This document shows, one piece after another, positions 38,508-48,309 of a stretch of DNA of 64,000 nucleotides; within the stretch, counting starts at the first letter, position 1; each line of letters begins with the position of its first letter. The DNA is taken from contig CAXXHH010000015.1 of the NCBI GenBank assembly GCA_963663005.2, positions 620,001 through 684,000 of the forward strand. Reading direction: 5' to 3'. The notes under the pieces are model-generated. The model was not told the DNA's origin, ran no database searches, and saw only the letters and a program-made list of their open reading frames with translations. The translations under genes were made by a program, and so were the position numbers. Source of the stretch: CAINVV01 sp963663005 (GTDB lineage: Bacteria > Bacteroidota > Bacteroidia > Bacteroidales > Prolixibacteraceae).

Positions 38508-39950
38508 ATGCGGAGCATATTCAACTTTATTCTTTTGTCGGCATTTCTCATCCTTATTTTGTCGGGGTGTAACTTCAAGCCCGGGCACAAAGTCTATACC
38601 TATGCTGAGGAATTACTTGCAAGTGGCGAATTGACAGAAGCGGTTCAGGTTTCAGAAGAGATTTTAAAATCGTACGATCTAAGTCCTCAGGAAAAACAAA
38701 AAATTGATTCTATACTGGAGATGAGCTATCGGATAAGAAAAGATTTTACGCTATCCGATAGCGAAGTTGTAACCAAACTTAGCAGATATCACCCTTATAT
38801 GGACGATGATGATCTACTCAAACTGGAAAAAGCGAATAAAATTGATGTCAAAGTCATAGATGGCGAAAAGAAATATTTCAAAAACTGTGTGAATAATCTA
38901 TTTAGACTGGACACTGTCTATGCGAGGTTGAGAGCTCAAATTGATTGCGCAAAAATTGATTCGCTATCCCCGTTCCGAGTTACTAATACATCCGCAGTTC
39001 TGGCAAATGACGAGAATTTTGGCATGCCCGTCAATCCTGTTAAAATGAAACTTTCGTATTCAATCAGTGTTCATGCAGATGCAGTGCCACCCGGAGATAC
39101 CGTCCGGTGCTGGATGCCATACCCAAGGGAAAATAATCCAAGACAGCGAGATATCCGATTACTAAGAACCAATCCGGTTAATCACAGTCTATCGCCGCCA
39201 ACAGACTTACAAAGATCGCTCTACATGGAACAGATTTCGGTTTCAGGAAAGCCAACAGTTTTTCACACAGAACTGGAATACAATTCGTTCGCACAATCAT
39301 TTCAACTATTACCTGAGATGATAAAGCCATATCAGAAAGAAAGCCAGCTTTACAAGGAATATACTGCAGAAAAACCGCCTCAGATCGTCTTCAATACTAG
39401 AATTAAATCATTAGCTAAAAATATTTTACGGAATGAAACTAATCCTTTACTTCAGGTAAAAATGATTTACCACTGGATCAATGATTCCGTGACCTGGGCA
39501 AGTGCATTGGAGTATTGCATCATGCCGGATATCCCTGGATTTGTGATGGAACACCGGCATGGCGATTGCGGGATGCAGACATTATTATTCATGACACTCG
39601 CCAGATCGGTCGGTATTCCGGTAAAGTGGCAAAGCGGTTGGATGCTTCATCCCCCGGAGGTAAATCTGCACGATTGGGCTGAGGTCTGGTATGAAGGAAT
39701 AGGATGGGTGCCTGTAGATCAATCATTTGGATTACAAAAAAGTTCAGACGCAAAGGTTCGGGAATTTTATATGTCCGGCATTGATGCCTATCGATTGATC
39801 GTAAATGATGATTTCAGCAGACCGCTCACCCCGGCGAAAAAATTCTTCAGAAGTGAGCCATACGATTTCCAACGAGGAGAGGTAGAATGGAAAGGTGGAA
39901 ATCTCTATTTTGATAAATGGTCATGGCATATGGATGTCTCTTATCAATAA
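38508..39950 (+). CDS. Transglutaminase-like domain lipoprotein
   Basis: 480-residue lipoprotein with lipobox 'LILSGC' (Cys at residue ~21). A long N-terminal part of unknown fold precedes a C-terminal transglutaminase/protease-like domain whose triad is visible: Cys in 'HGDCGMQT', His in 'LHDWAEVWYE', Asp in 'PVDQSFG'. Such domains in bacteria are usually cysteine peptidases or amide-handling enzymes rather than cross-linkers. Its place among wall-recycling genes suggests action on peptide stems, but that is inference. It lies 61 nt after the GH9 gene, same direction. Confidence 0.82.
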   Translation: MRSIFNFILLSAFLILILSGCNFKPGHKVYTYAEELLASGELTEAVQVSEEILKSYDLSPQEKQKIDSILEMSYRIRKDFTLSDSEVVTKLSRYHPYMDDDDLLKLEKANKIDVKVIDGEKKYFKNCVNNLFRLDTVYARLRAQIDCAKIDSLSPFRVTNTSAVLANDENFGMPVNPVKMKLSYSISVHADAVPPGDTVRCWMPYPRENNPRQRDIRLLRTNPVNHSLSPPTDLQRSLYMEQISVSGKPTVFHTELEYNSFAQSFQLLPEMIKPYQKESQLYKEYTAEKPPQIVFNTRIKSLAKNILRNETNPLLQVKMIYHWINDSVTWASALEYCIMPDIPGFVMEHRHGDCGMQTLLFMTLARSVGIPVKWQSGWMLHPPEVNLHDWAEVWYEGIGWVPVDQSFGLQKSSDAKVREFYMSGIDAYRLIVNDDFSRPLTPAKKFFRSEPYDFQRGEVEWKGGNLYFDKWSWHMDVSYQ

Positions 39951-40063
39951 AGACAAGGGCAGGATTACAAATAGGAGACAACAGCATTGAAATAAGGATA
40001 ATGAAATATTAAATATACGTTTTATAAAATATTATATATAAAATAATTAACCAACATTAACTC

Positions 40064-41572
40064 GTGAAAAAGATTAATTTCCTATTTATGCTTTGCCTGA
40101 TGCTTGGCATATCTGTCTCCTTAAAAGCGAAAGAGTATCCCAAGCGTGAGATGAGAGCCATCTGGATCGCAACGGTAGAAAACATAGACTGGCCATCGAA
40201 CACTAAACTGACAACCGATGAGCAAAAGGCGGAAATGATCACTTTGCTGGATTCAGTCAAGGCTTACAACATGAACACGGTCGTATTTCAGATAAGGCCG
40301 GATGCAGATGCCTTATATTCTTCCAAGTTGGAGCCTTGGTCTGAATGGCTTACAGGCAAACAAGGACAGGCGCCGGATCCATTTTATGACCCGCTGCAAT
40401 TTACCATCGATGAGTGCAGAAAACGTGGACTCGATATTCACGTCTGGCTGAACCCTTATCGGGCAATTCAAAATATTGACAAGACGAAAGCGGCCCCGAA
40501 TCATGTTTCCAACACCCATCCCGAATGGATGTTGACGTATGGCAATAAGAAATATTTTGATCCGGGAATCCCGGCTGTACGCAATCATGTTTCCAGCGTA
40601 GTGAGCGATATTGTGAGAAGATATGATATCGATGCCATTCATTTTGACGATTATTTCTATCCCTATAAAATCGCCGGATCAGAATTTCCTGATGACAATT
40701 CATTCAAAAAATTTCCAGGGAAATTTGGTTCTCAGGAAAAGGATGACTGGCGAAGAAATAACGTAAATCTGATCATAAAACAGCTTCACGACAGTATCAA
40801 ATCGATTAAGCCGACAGTCGAGTTCGGCATTTCGCCCTTTGGTGTTTGGAGGAATAAAAAGAGCGATCCTGAAGGGTCAGATACCAGGGCCACAACAAAT
40901 TATGACGATTTATACGCGGATATTCTCAAGTGGCAGAAAGAGAAATGGATTGACTATGTGACGCCTCAATTGTATTGGTACATTGGAAAAGAGGTTGCCG
41001 ACTATGCGATTTTAGCTAAGTGGTGGGCCAAACACAATTATGGATGTAATATCTATATTGGGCAGGCTCTTTACCTGCTGGATCCCGCATCAAAGGATCA
41101 GTCATGGAGAACTTCATCTGAAATTATAAAACAACTTGCCTTGAACCGCACTATTCCCGAAATTAAAGGCAGCATGTATTTCAGCGCTAAATTCCTCGGG
41201 AAGAATCCGTTGTCCATTCAGGAAAACCTCCTGAAGGAACATTACAAATACCCTTCGCTAACGCCTGTTAATCCGCTGGTTTCGCCGGTTATTCCGAGCC
41301 AGCCAGTCGATGCCGTATTGAAAAAAGAAGGAAGTAACGTGATTCTTTCGTGGCAAAAACAGAATAACAACAGCTTGTTTGTTATTTATCGATTCAAAAA
41401 ACTACAGAGAACCAGGACTGACCGACCAGACAAGATAATTTCTGTCACCTCGTACGAAAAACTATTGTTGAACGGGGTTAAGGGTTACAAACCATCCCGT
41501 TATAAATATGCGGTTACGGCATTGAGTCCTTCGCATGCAGAAAGTGATCCAGTAAAATTCAAAAAGAACTAA
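40064..41572 (+). CDS. GHL10-family (DUF187, YngK-like) glycoside hydrolase
   Basis: 502 residues from a GTG start, with a signal peptide ('MKKINFLFMLCLMLGISVSL'). The body is a (beta/alpha)8 barrel of the GHL10/DUF187 family: 'EMRAIWIATVENIDWPS', 'VVFQIRPDADALY', 'DIHVWLNPYRA' and 'IHFDDYFYPY' are hallmark strands with likely acidic catalytic residues. A C-terminal FN3-like piece follows (~residues 405-500). The family has been proposed to act on peptidoglycan-type glycans (a related fold cleaves denuded glycan), though activities are poorly known. It lies 3 nt before the NagX-like gene. Confidence 0.85.
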   Translation: MKKINFLFMLCLMLGISVSLKAKEYPKREMRAIWIATVENIDWPSNTKLTTDEQKAEMITLLDSVKAYNMNTVVFQIRPDADALYSSKLEPWSEWLTGKQGQAPDPFYDPLQFTIDECRKRGLDIHVWLNPYRAIQNIDKTKAAPNHVSNTHPEWMLTYGNKKYFDPGIPAVRNHVSSVVSDIVRRYDIDAIHFDDYFYPYKIAGSEFPDDNSFKKFPGKFGSQEKDDWRRNNVNLIIKQLHDSIKSIKPTVEFGISPFGVWRNKKSDPEGSDTRATTNYDDLYADILKWQKEKWIDYVTPQLYWYIGKEVADYAILAKWWAKHNYGCNIYIGQALYLLDPASKDQSWRTSSEIIKQLALNRTIPEIKGSMYFSAKFLGKNPLSIQENLLKEHYKYPSLTPVNPLVSPVIPSQPVDAVLKKEGSNVILSWQKQNNNSLFVIYRFKKLQRTRTDRPDKIISVTSYEKLLLNGVKGYKPSRYKYAVTALSPSHAESDPVKFKKN

Positions 41573-41575
41573 CAC

Positions 41576-42697
41576 ATGCCAAACCAGACAATTGCAAACC
41601 AACGATTCCTTGCGCTGGATGTCCTTCGGGGAATGACAGTGGCATTGATGATTTTGGTCAACAATCCCGGTAGTTGGTCGCATATTTATGCTCCATTGGA
41701 ACATGCCGCCTGGGTGGGATGTACTCCAACCGACCTGGTTTTTCCTTTCTTTCTGTTCGTCGTCGGTGCCTCCATGTTTTTCTCCTTTTCTAAATACGGT
41801 AATCAGCTCAACAAGGAAACTGTGCTGAAAATTGGGAAACGCACGCTGTTGATCTTTGCTATCGGGCTCTTCCTTAGTTCATTTCCACAGTGGAGTCAGG
41901 ATTTTTCGAAACTGAGAATTATGGGTGTTTTGCAGCGTATTGCACTGGCATATGGTATTGCGGCTTTGATTGTCCTATCCGTAAATAAAAAATTCCTGCC
42001 TTATCTCGGCGGATTAATCCTGCTTGCCTATTGGGGATTGGTGATATTATCCGGAGGCCCGGATCCATATTCGCTGGCGGGCAATCCTGCAAGTCCGTTT
42101 GATACAGCGGTTCTGGGGGTGAACCATCTTTACAAAGGATTCGGAATACCGTTTGATCCCGAAGGGCTTTTCAGCACGCTCCCTTCGATTGTAACAGTGA
42201 TTTTTGGATATCTGGCAGGAGCACTCATTAAAGAAACTCCCCGATTAAAAGTTCCGACTAAATTAGCAGTGCTTGGACTGATTGCAGTGGTAGTCGGTTG
42301 GATATGGGGAATTTACTTCCCGATTTCGAAGCCAATCTGGACCAGTTCTTACGTCCTGTACACTGCAGGATGGGCCTCTTTGCTCTTAGCCCTGCTAATT
42401 TGGCTGATAGATATAAAAGGCTACTCAGGCTGGACGTCATTCTTTGTTGTGTTTGGCGTGAATCCGCTCTTCATTTTTGCCTTTTCAGGTTTATGGGGCA
42501 GGATAATAGGCAGATTAATTCACGTAACAACGATTGATGGGAAAGTAATTACAGGCTCAACCTGGCTTTACAATACAATTTTTGTTCCTGTGGCGGGCGA
42601 CCTGAACGGCTCGCTTCTTTATGCCATTTCACATGTTATCCTATTCTGGTTAATGGGATACGTTCTGTATAAAAAGAAGATATTTATTAAAGTGTGA
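41576..42697 (+). CDS. NagX-like membrane acyltransferase (DUF5009, HGSNAT-related)
   Basis: 373-residue inner-membrane protein with about ten hydrophobic segments. The N-terminal 'LALDVLRGMTVALMILVNN' and 'HAAWVGCTPTDLVFPFFLFVVG' motifs match the NagX/HGSNAT family. The His in the second motif corresponds to the active-site His of human heparan-alpha-glucosaminide N-acetyltransferase. Family members carry acetyl groups across a membrane onto glucosamine, or import amino sugars. Here it could N-acetylate de-acetylated periplasmic amino sugars so that they can be recycled. Its stop overlaps or nearly touches the amidase gene. Confidence 0.85.
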   Translation: MPNQTIANQRFLALDVLRGMTVALMILVNNPGSWSHIYAPLEHAAWVGCTPTDLVFPFFLFVVGASMFFSFSKYGNQLNKETVLKIGKRTLLIFAIGLFLSSFPQWSQDFSKLRIMGVLQRIALAYGIAALIVLSVNKKFLPYLGGLILLAYWGLVILSGGPDPYSLAGNPASPFDTAVLGVNHLYKGFGIPFDPEGLFSTLPSIVTVIFGYLAGALIKETPRLKVPTKLAVLGLIAVVVGWIWGIYFPISKPIWTSSYVLYTAGWASLLLALLIWLIDIKGYSGWTSFFVVFGVNPLFIFAFSGLWGRIIGRLIHVTTIDGKVITGSTWLYNTIFVPVAGDLNGSLLYAISHVILFWLMGYVLYKKKIFIKV

Positions 42698-42705
42698 GCA
42701 TTATC

Positions 42706-45700
42706 ATGAGAAATAAAATTTTCCCTCTGGTCATCATCTTCCTGTTTTTAGCTGAGATTTCTCTGGCCGGTAAGACTGACAGACTTTACAAAAAGGCCAC
42801 GATAGCCTCTAAGAAATTTGCACTAAAGGCTTCTGAAGGGAGAGCTTACAAGTTCAAATTCGACACCCTTAAAATCTATGATAACGGTTCCCGACTTGAT
42901 TTGGAGATGTCGACAACTTTCTCTGATCTGCCTTTTCGGCCAGAAAATGTCCACGAGTTTTACGCTGATTATAAACAGCTTCTAGGTAGAAAATTCAGGA
43001 AAAGTACTGTTACTATCAATTCGACCGGAAAAGAGATCAGTGAGCTGATTCCCAATTTCTATCGCGATAAGTCCGTAAAGACTGATGTTTCGAGACTTGC
43101 GGTTCCAAAGTCCAGGACGGCGCAAATTGTCAGGAATCAATCCAGGAATGTTCAATTTCCAAATGGTTTGGACAACCGTAACATTGCGATGTGGCAGAGT
43201 CACGGCTGGTACTACGAGAATACGCTTGATCGGTGGGAGTGGCAAAGAGCGCGCGACTTTCTGACGGCGGAGGATATTTGGACATTCAGCTTTGTCGTCC
43301 CATATCTTACCCCAATGCTTGAGAATGCCGGCGCCACCATCTGGCTGCCTCGTGAGCGTGATTTGGGAAAGAAGGAGGTGATCGTTGATGCTGAGAAATC
43401 ATCACAAGGATCCGAATACCGTGAAGCAGGAAGCAATTGGCAAACCTCACAGCAGGCCGGATTTGCCTTGAAATATCCCTTTCTGATGGATGGAGAAAAT
43501 CCGTTCCAGTTTGGACATGCAAAAACGACAGTTGCCAAAGCCAGTGCAGACGCTACTGCCAATTATATACCAGACATCCCTGAAACAGGAAATTATTCGG
43601 TTTATGTCTCCTATTCTCCTGATGATAAAAATGTTACAGATGCACAATATACTGTCTCCCACTTGGGTGGAAAGACTCTATTTAAGGTAAATCAGTCGAT
43701 CGGAGGCGGAACCTGGATCTATTTGGGGAATTTCAAATTTGAAAAAGGGAAAAATCCAAGCTCAGGAAAGGTCGAGCTGAGCAACTTTTCTTCCGAACCT
43801 GGAAAGATTGTATCCGCTGATGCTGTCCGCTTCGGAGGAGGAATGGGAAATATAGTCCGTGGTAAAGAGGAGCAGCTGAAAAAATTATTTGCTCTAAGAG
43901 AAAAAGATGGTTGGAATATTGACTCAACTCAATGGGTTCCTTTTGCAAGTCAACGACCAAGATATCAGGAGGGTGCGCGCTATTTCCTTCAGTATTCCGG
44001 TTTTCCTGATTCGCTGGTCTATAGCCTGAACCGCACGAAGGTTGATTATTCGAATCGCGGAACAGACGCCGCATTATACGCTAACCGTGAAAGCGGCAAA
44101 GAGGATTACAAGGATGATTATATGTCGCGCGGCGAATGGGTCAACTACTTGATGGGTGCCCCAAATGGTCCGACCAAGTCCCCGAATGCAAAAGGAATGG
44201 GTGTTCCGATGGATATGTCGCTGGCTTTTCACACAGATGCCGGGACGACAAAAGATAGTTCAATCATCGGCACTTTGGTGATTTATGAAACAACTTTTGA
44301 GAAAGAGGTGTTCCCAAATGGGCAGTCAAAATGGGCGAGCCGCGATCTCGCCGACATTGTTCAAACGCAGGTGGTAAATGATTTGAGGGTTTTACACAAA
44401 GCAGACTGGACCAGGCGCGGGATGTGGAATAAGAAATACTTCGAGGCCTCACGACCGAAAGTTCCGGCTCTCTTGTCGGAGTTGTTATCGCACCAGAATT
44501 TTGCCGATATGTACCTGGCTCAGGATCCAAGATTCAAGTTTGATGTTTGTCGTGCTTATTACAAAGGGATATTAAAGTTCCTCTCTTATCAGAACGGCTA
44601 TAAATATGTAGTTCAGCCACTTCCAGTAAATAATTTCGCCATGAAGCTCGAGGGCGGCAAACTAATTCTTACCTGGAAACCTGTAAACGACCCGCTGGAG
44701 CCAACAGCAAAGCCAACTGGCTACCGGGTTTATAAGAGAATTGGTGATGGTGGCTTCGATGAGGGTGTTGCGGTAAAGGACAGCACCATTTCCTTGTCGG
44801 ATCTTACCCCCGGAACAATTTACAGTTTTAAAATAACAGCGACTAACGATGGCGGAGAGAGTTTCCCGTCGGAAATTCTTGCCTGTTCACTTCCGGGCAA
44901 TTCGACAAAACCTGCGTTAATAGTTAACGGATTCGATCGAATTTGCGCTCCCGCTGCCTTCGATAATGGCAAGGAAGCCGGATTCTTAATGTCTGAGGAC
45001 GAGGGCGTTCCGTATATCAATGACATGTCGTATATCGGTGAACAGTACGATTTTAACCGGAAATCACCGGAGCTTGATGATGACGCCTGTGGTTTCGGCT
45101 CAAGCCATGCAGACCAGGAGACATGCGTAGTACCCGGAAACAGTTTCGATTACCCCTATGTTCATGGTAAAGCTTTACTGAGCAACGGCTTAGGATTCAT
45201 CTCCATAAGCGACGAAGCATTTGAAGATCAAGTCATTGATCCCAAGTCATTTTCGGTTTTCGATTTCATATTTGGTGAAGAAAAGACCACGAAGAGGCTA
45301 ATAGGCATTCCCGGTAGGGATTATACGATATTTACGCCCAAAATGAGGGATGCCATTTTTAAAATAGCTCAGAGCGGAGGATCCAAAATAATAATATCCG
45401 GTGCTTATATCGGTACCGATCTGGCTCTATGCGGTGATACGTTATCCAAAAAATTTGCGGCCGAGGTGCTGCATTATTCTCCACGGACAAATCACGCCAG
45501 TAAATCCGGCTTGATTTATACGGTTAATAGCCTGAAGATGAATAGTTCTGAACAATATCCATATATCAATGCCTGGCATCCTTCCATTTACAAAGTTGAA
45601 TCGCCCGATGCCATCGAGCCGGCCGGCAAGGGTTCCACCTTCCTGTTTCGTTATTTTGGTGATAACAAAAGTGCTGGAATCTGGTACCAGGGCAATTATC

Positions 45701-45801
45701 AAACTGTCGTAATGGGTATTCCGATAGAAACCATCGCCACAGACAGCGCGAGAAGTTCACTTTTCGGTCAGCTATTAAGGATTATGGGAATGAATAAATA
45801 A
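42706..45801 (+). CDS. N-acetylmuramoyl-L-alanine amidase (Amidase_3 type) with inserted golvesin-like and FN3 domains
   Basis: 1,031 residues from ATG 42706, which gives a clean signal peptide (MRNKIFPLVIIFLFL...); a GTG at 42694 would overlap nagX by 4 nt. The Amidase_3 zinc fold is split: the first His in 'QSHGWYYE' (H166), 'ENAGATIWLPRERD', then 'AFHTDAG' (H509) and the catalytic-type Glu in 'LLSELLSHQN' (E592). Between H166 and H509 sits a golvesin-C/xanthan-lyase-like beta domain (~225-375, 'YSVYVSYSP'). An FN3 domain (~635-730) and a ~300-residue C-terminal Rossmann-like region follow. It should cut the MurNAc-L-Ala bond in the periplasm. Activity is inferred. Confidence 0.82.
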   Translation: MRNKIFPLVIIFLFLAEISLAGKTDRLYKKATIASKKFALKASEGRAYKFKFDTLKIYDNGSRLDLEMSTTFSDLPFRPENVHEFYADYKQLLGRKFRKSTVTINSTGKEISELIPNFYRDKSVKTDVSRLAVPKSRTAQIVRNQSRNVQFPNGLDNRNIAMWQSHGWYYENTLDRWEWQRARDFLTAEDIWTFSFVVPYLTPMLENAGATIWLPRERDLGKKEVIVDAEKSSQGSEYREAGSNWQTSQQAGFALKYPFLMDGENPFQFGHAKTTVAKASADATANYIPDIPETGNYSVYVSYSPDDKNVTDAQYTVSHLGGKTLFKVNQSIGGGTWIYLGNFKFEKGKNPSSGKVELSNFSSEPGKIVSADAVRFGGGMGNIVRGKEEQLKKLFALREKDGWNIDSTQWVPFASQRPRYQEGARYFLQYSGFPDSLVYSLNRTKVDYSNRGTDAALYANRESGKEDYKDDYMSRGEWVNYLMGAPNGPTKSPNAKGMGVPMDMSLAFHTDAGTTKDSSIIGTLVIYETTFEKEVFPNGQSKWASRDLADIVQTQVVNDLRVLHKADWTRRGMWNKKYFEASRPKVPALLSELLSHQNFADMYLAQDPRFKFDVCRAYYKGILKFLSYQNGYKYVVQPLPVNNFAMKLEGGKLILTWKPVNDPLEPTAKPTGYRVYKRIGDGGFDEGVAVKDSTISLSDLTPGTIYSFKITATNDGGESFPSEILACSLPGNSTKPALIVNGFDRICAPAAFDNGKEAGFLMSEDEGVPYINDMSYIGEQYDFNRKSPELDDDACGFGSSHADQETCVVPGNSFDYPYVHGKALLSNGLGFISISDEAFEDQVIDPKSFSVFDFIFGEEKTTKRLIGIPGRDYTIFTPKMRDAIFKIAQSGGSKIIISGAYIGTDLALCGDTLSKKFAAEVLHYSPRTNHASKSGLIYTVNSLKMNSSEQYPYINAWHPSIYKVESPDAIEPAGKGSTFLFRYFGDNKSAGIWYQGNYQTVVMGIPIETIATDSARSSLFGQLLRIMGMNK

Positions 45802-45816
45802 CAATTAGAATAACAA

Positions 45817-47274
45817 ATGAAAATTACCTGTTTTATCCCGTTTGGGAGTGAGAAAGAGACGAAGGCAACAGTTCTGGAGCTTAGAAATTCGAACTTGGTG
45901 GCTAAGATATTCGTCGTTGGTTCTGAAAAGGAACTTTATACGATTGAAGGGGCAGAATGGATAAACTCCGGAAATTTGACTGCCGGTGCAACCATCAAGA
46001 CCATTTCAGCAAATAGTCAGACAGAATATACCCTGATTTATACCAGACATAGTTCGTTAAGGCTGAGCCAGTATGCGCTCGAAAGATTTATCCGCATCGC
46101 GGAAGATACTTCAAGCGGAATGGTCTATTCCAACTATTTGGCTGTAAAAGCAGGAAAGCTGGAGAATCATCCGGTAATCGATTACCAGGAAGGGAGTCTG
46201 AGAGACGACTTCAACTTTGGCTCTCTCCTTTTCTACCGCACCGATTTATTGAAGGCGGCCGCCAAAAATGTCGGAGAATCACTGAATCATGCCGGATTGT
46301 ATGCTCTACGCCTGAATATATCGCTTATCGCTCCGATATTTCGTATTCCGGAGTATCTGTACACCGAAGAGGAATCTGACCTCAGACTTTCGGGTGAGAA
46401 AATTTTCGATTATGTGGATCCAAAAAACAGAGGTGTCCAGATCGAGATGGAAGCGGTTTGCACCGACTTCTTAAAAAAGGCAGGGGCATTTTTGGAACCC
46501 AATTTTAAAGAGGTTGATTTCGACAACGAAACATTCCCGGTTGAAGCATCTGTCATAATTCCTGTAAGAAACCGAGTACGAACCATCGAAGATGCGATTA
46601 AATCGGTCTTGTCACAACAAACCAATTTTAGCTTCAATCTTATTATTGCAGACAACTATTCGACGGACGGCACGACTGAAGTTATCGAGAAGTACGCAGA
46701 AAAAGATGCTCGTCTGATCCATCTTATCCCCGACCGCAAAGATTTAGGTATTGGAGGATGCTGGAATGCAGCTGCAGCCCATCCATCTTGCGGAAAATTC
46801 GCCGTTCAGCTCGACAGCGATGATATTTATCTGGACAACACCACTCTGCAACAAGTTGTGGATGCCTTTTACAGAGAAAAATGCGCAATGGTTGTCGGTT
46901 CGTACAGGATGGTCAACTTCGCCCTGGAAGAAATTCCTCCGGGTGTCATCGATCACAAAGAATGGACTCCGGAGAATGGAAGAAATAATGCATTGCGTAT
47001 CAATGGACTGGGAGCCCCTCGAGCTTTCTATACCCCTGTTCTTCGTTGTATTAAAGTACCAAACGTCAACTATGGAGAAGATTATGCCCTGGGATTGGCG
47101 ATCTCGCGCTACTATCAGATTGGCAGAATTTACAACCCGATTTATCTTTGCCGGCGGTGGGACGATAACTCAGATGCCTCGCTAAGTGTTGAAGTGATGA
47201 ATGGTCATAACCTCTACAAGGATAGAATCAGGACGATAGAGTTTCTGGCGCGGAAGAAAATGGGGAGAAAATGA
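45817..47274 (+). CDS. Glycosyltransferase family 2 with a degenerate second GT-A half
   Basis: 485 residues, no signal peptide or membrane segment; cytosolic. The C-terminal half (from ~241) is a normal GT2 domain: 'ASVIIPVRNR', 'DNYSTDGT', and the metal/nucleotide-sugar DxD in 'LDSDDIY' (~332). The N-terminal 240 residues look like a second, decayed GT-A fold ('MVYSNYLAVKAGKL' resembles the post-DxD region of GT2) without a DxD. The stop overlaps the DUF4922 start by 4 nt, so the pair is coupled. Acceptor and donor are unknown. A GT inside a wall-degradation cluster suggests re-use of salvaged sugar or decoration of a glycan. Confidence 0.85.
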   Translation: MKITCFIPFGSEKETKATVLELRNSNLVAKIFVVGSEKELYTIEGAEWINSGNLTAGATIKTISANSQTEYTLIYTRHSSLRLSQYALERFIRIAEDTSSGMVYSNYLAVKAGKLENHPVIDYQEGSLRDDFNFGSLLFYRTDLLKAAAKNVGESLNHAGLYALRLNISLIAPIFRIPEYLYTEEESDLRLSGEKIFDYVDPKNRGVQIEMEAVCTDFLKKAGAFLEPNFKEVDFDNETFPVEASVIIPVRNRVRTIEDAIKSVLSQQTNFSFNLIIADNYSTDGTTEVIEKYAEKDARLIHLIPDRKDLGIGGCWNAAAAHPSCGKFAVQLDSDDIYLDNTTLQQVVDAFYREKCAMVVGSYRMVNFALEEIPPGVIDHKEWTPENGRNNALRINGLGAPRAFYTPVLRCIKVPNVNYGEDYALGLAISRYYQIGRIYNPIYLCRRWDDNSDASLSVEVMNGHNLYKDRIRTIEFLARKKMGRK

Positions 47275-48281
47275 ATGGGGAAATATGCAAATGTGAAAAT
47301 GGGGAAATGATTGAGAAAAAGAATATTATGGGGGGGGAAGTTGATCAGTTCAGGGAGTTTTTGCTAAAGCAGAACCTAACGTGGAAAATGTCGGCGGACA
47401 ATTACCTTGGATTGGAGAAAGTTGTGGAAAAGGAATTTCAATTTGATAATTGCAAAGTCAAAGTGCAGTTCAATCCTGAAAGAATCCGGTCGTCAGCGGC
47501 AAAAGTGGATCATACCTCCATTGCCGCCAGGAAATGCTTCCTGTGCCACGAAAATCGTCCGGGTGAGCAGATTAGTTACGATTTAGACAACGGTTTTCTA
47601 TTGCTTGTAAACCCTTTTCCAATCTTCAAAACCCACTTTACCATTCCTTCCATTTTCCATACAGACCAGCGTTTACTGCCTAATTTGGAGGTGATGCTGG
47701 CAATTGCAAAGAAGATTCAAGGCTATACCCTATTCTACAATGGTCCGGAGAGCGGAGCCTCTGCCCCGGATCACCTCCACTTTCAGGCTGGAGAAAATGG
47801 CTTTATGCCGGTTGAATCAGAATTTGAGGGACTCAGATCCATTGAAAATTCCTGCATTGTAAATTCGGCTCATCTGAAGATCTGGTCATTCGATAATTAT
47901 CTCAGGAAAATGATCTCGATCGTGACTGATGATTTATCGCTGGGGGTCAAATCGATAGAATCTGTTTACAACATTTTCAGTCAGATGCAACCAGAAAAAA
48001 AGGAGCCGATGATTAACTTACTTTGCTATTTCAGTGACGGGAATTGGACTATCCATTTTTTCCCGCGAGAGTTGCATCGGCCAAGACAATATTTTGCAGA
48101 AGGCGCCAATCAGTTGCTGATTAGTCCGGCATCCGTAGATTTTGGAGGAGTATTTATCACCCCCCGCCTCGAGGATTTCGAAAAGATAACCGCCTCAGAT
48201 ATAAGCGATATTTTCTCTCAGGTCTCCCTGGACAACGAGTCGTTCCGGAAATTGACCCAAGCAATTAAAAATAGTATTTAA
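47271..48281 (+). CDS. DUF4922 protein, GalT/HIT-like nucleotidyltransferase or phosphorylase
   Basis: 336 residues from ATG 47271 (4-nt overlap with the GT2 gene). The first ~19 codons lie in low-complexity DNA, and an in-frame ATG at 47328 may be the true start. The fold resembles galactose-1-phosphate uridylyltransferase and Ap4A phosphorylase: 'CFLC' (C89/C92) like the GalT zinc site, 'LLVNPFPIF', and 'GPESGASAPDHLHFQ' with HLHFQ at 168-172, comparable to the HxHxQ active site with its nucleotidylated His. It should move a nucleotidyl group between a nucleotide and a sugar or phosphate. Substrate unknown; cytosolic. Confidence 0.82.
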   Translation: MNGEICKCENGEMIEKKNIMGGEVDQFREFLLKQNLTWKMSADNYLGLEKVVEKEFQFDNCKVKVQFNPERIRSSAAKVDHTSIAARKCFLCHENRPGEQISYDLDNGFLLLVNPFPIFKTHFTIPSIFHTDQRLLPNLEVMLAIAKKIQGYTLFYNGPESGASAPDHLHFQAGENGFMPVESEFEGLRSIENSCIVNSAHLKIWSFDNYLRKMISIVTDDLSLGVKSIESVYNIFSQMQPEKKEPMINLLCYFSDGNWTIHFFPRELHRPRQYFAEGANQLLISPASVDFGGVFITPRLEDFEKITASDISDIFSQVSLDNESFRKLTQAIKNSI

Positions 48282-48309
48282 CGCATATTTCATTGAGTAC
48301 CGGAAGATT

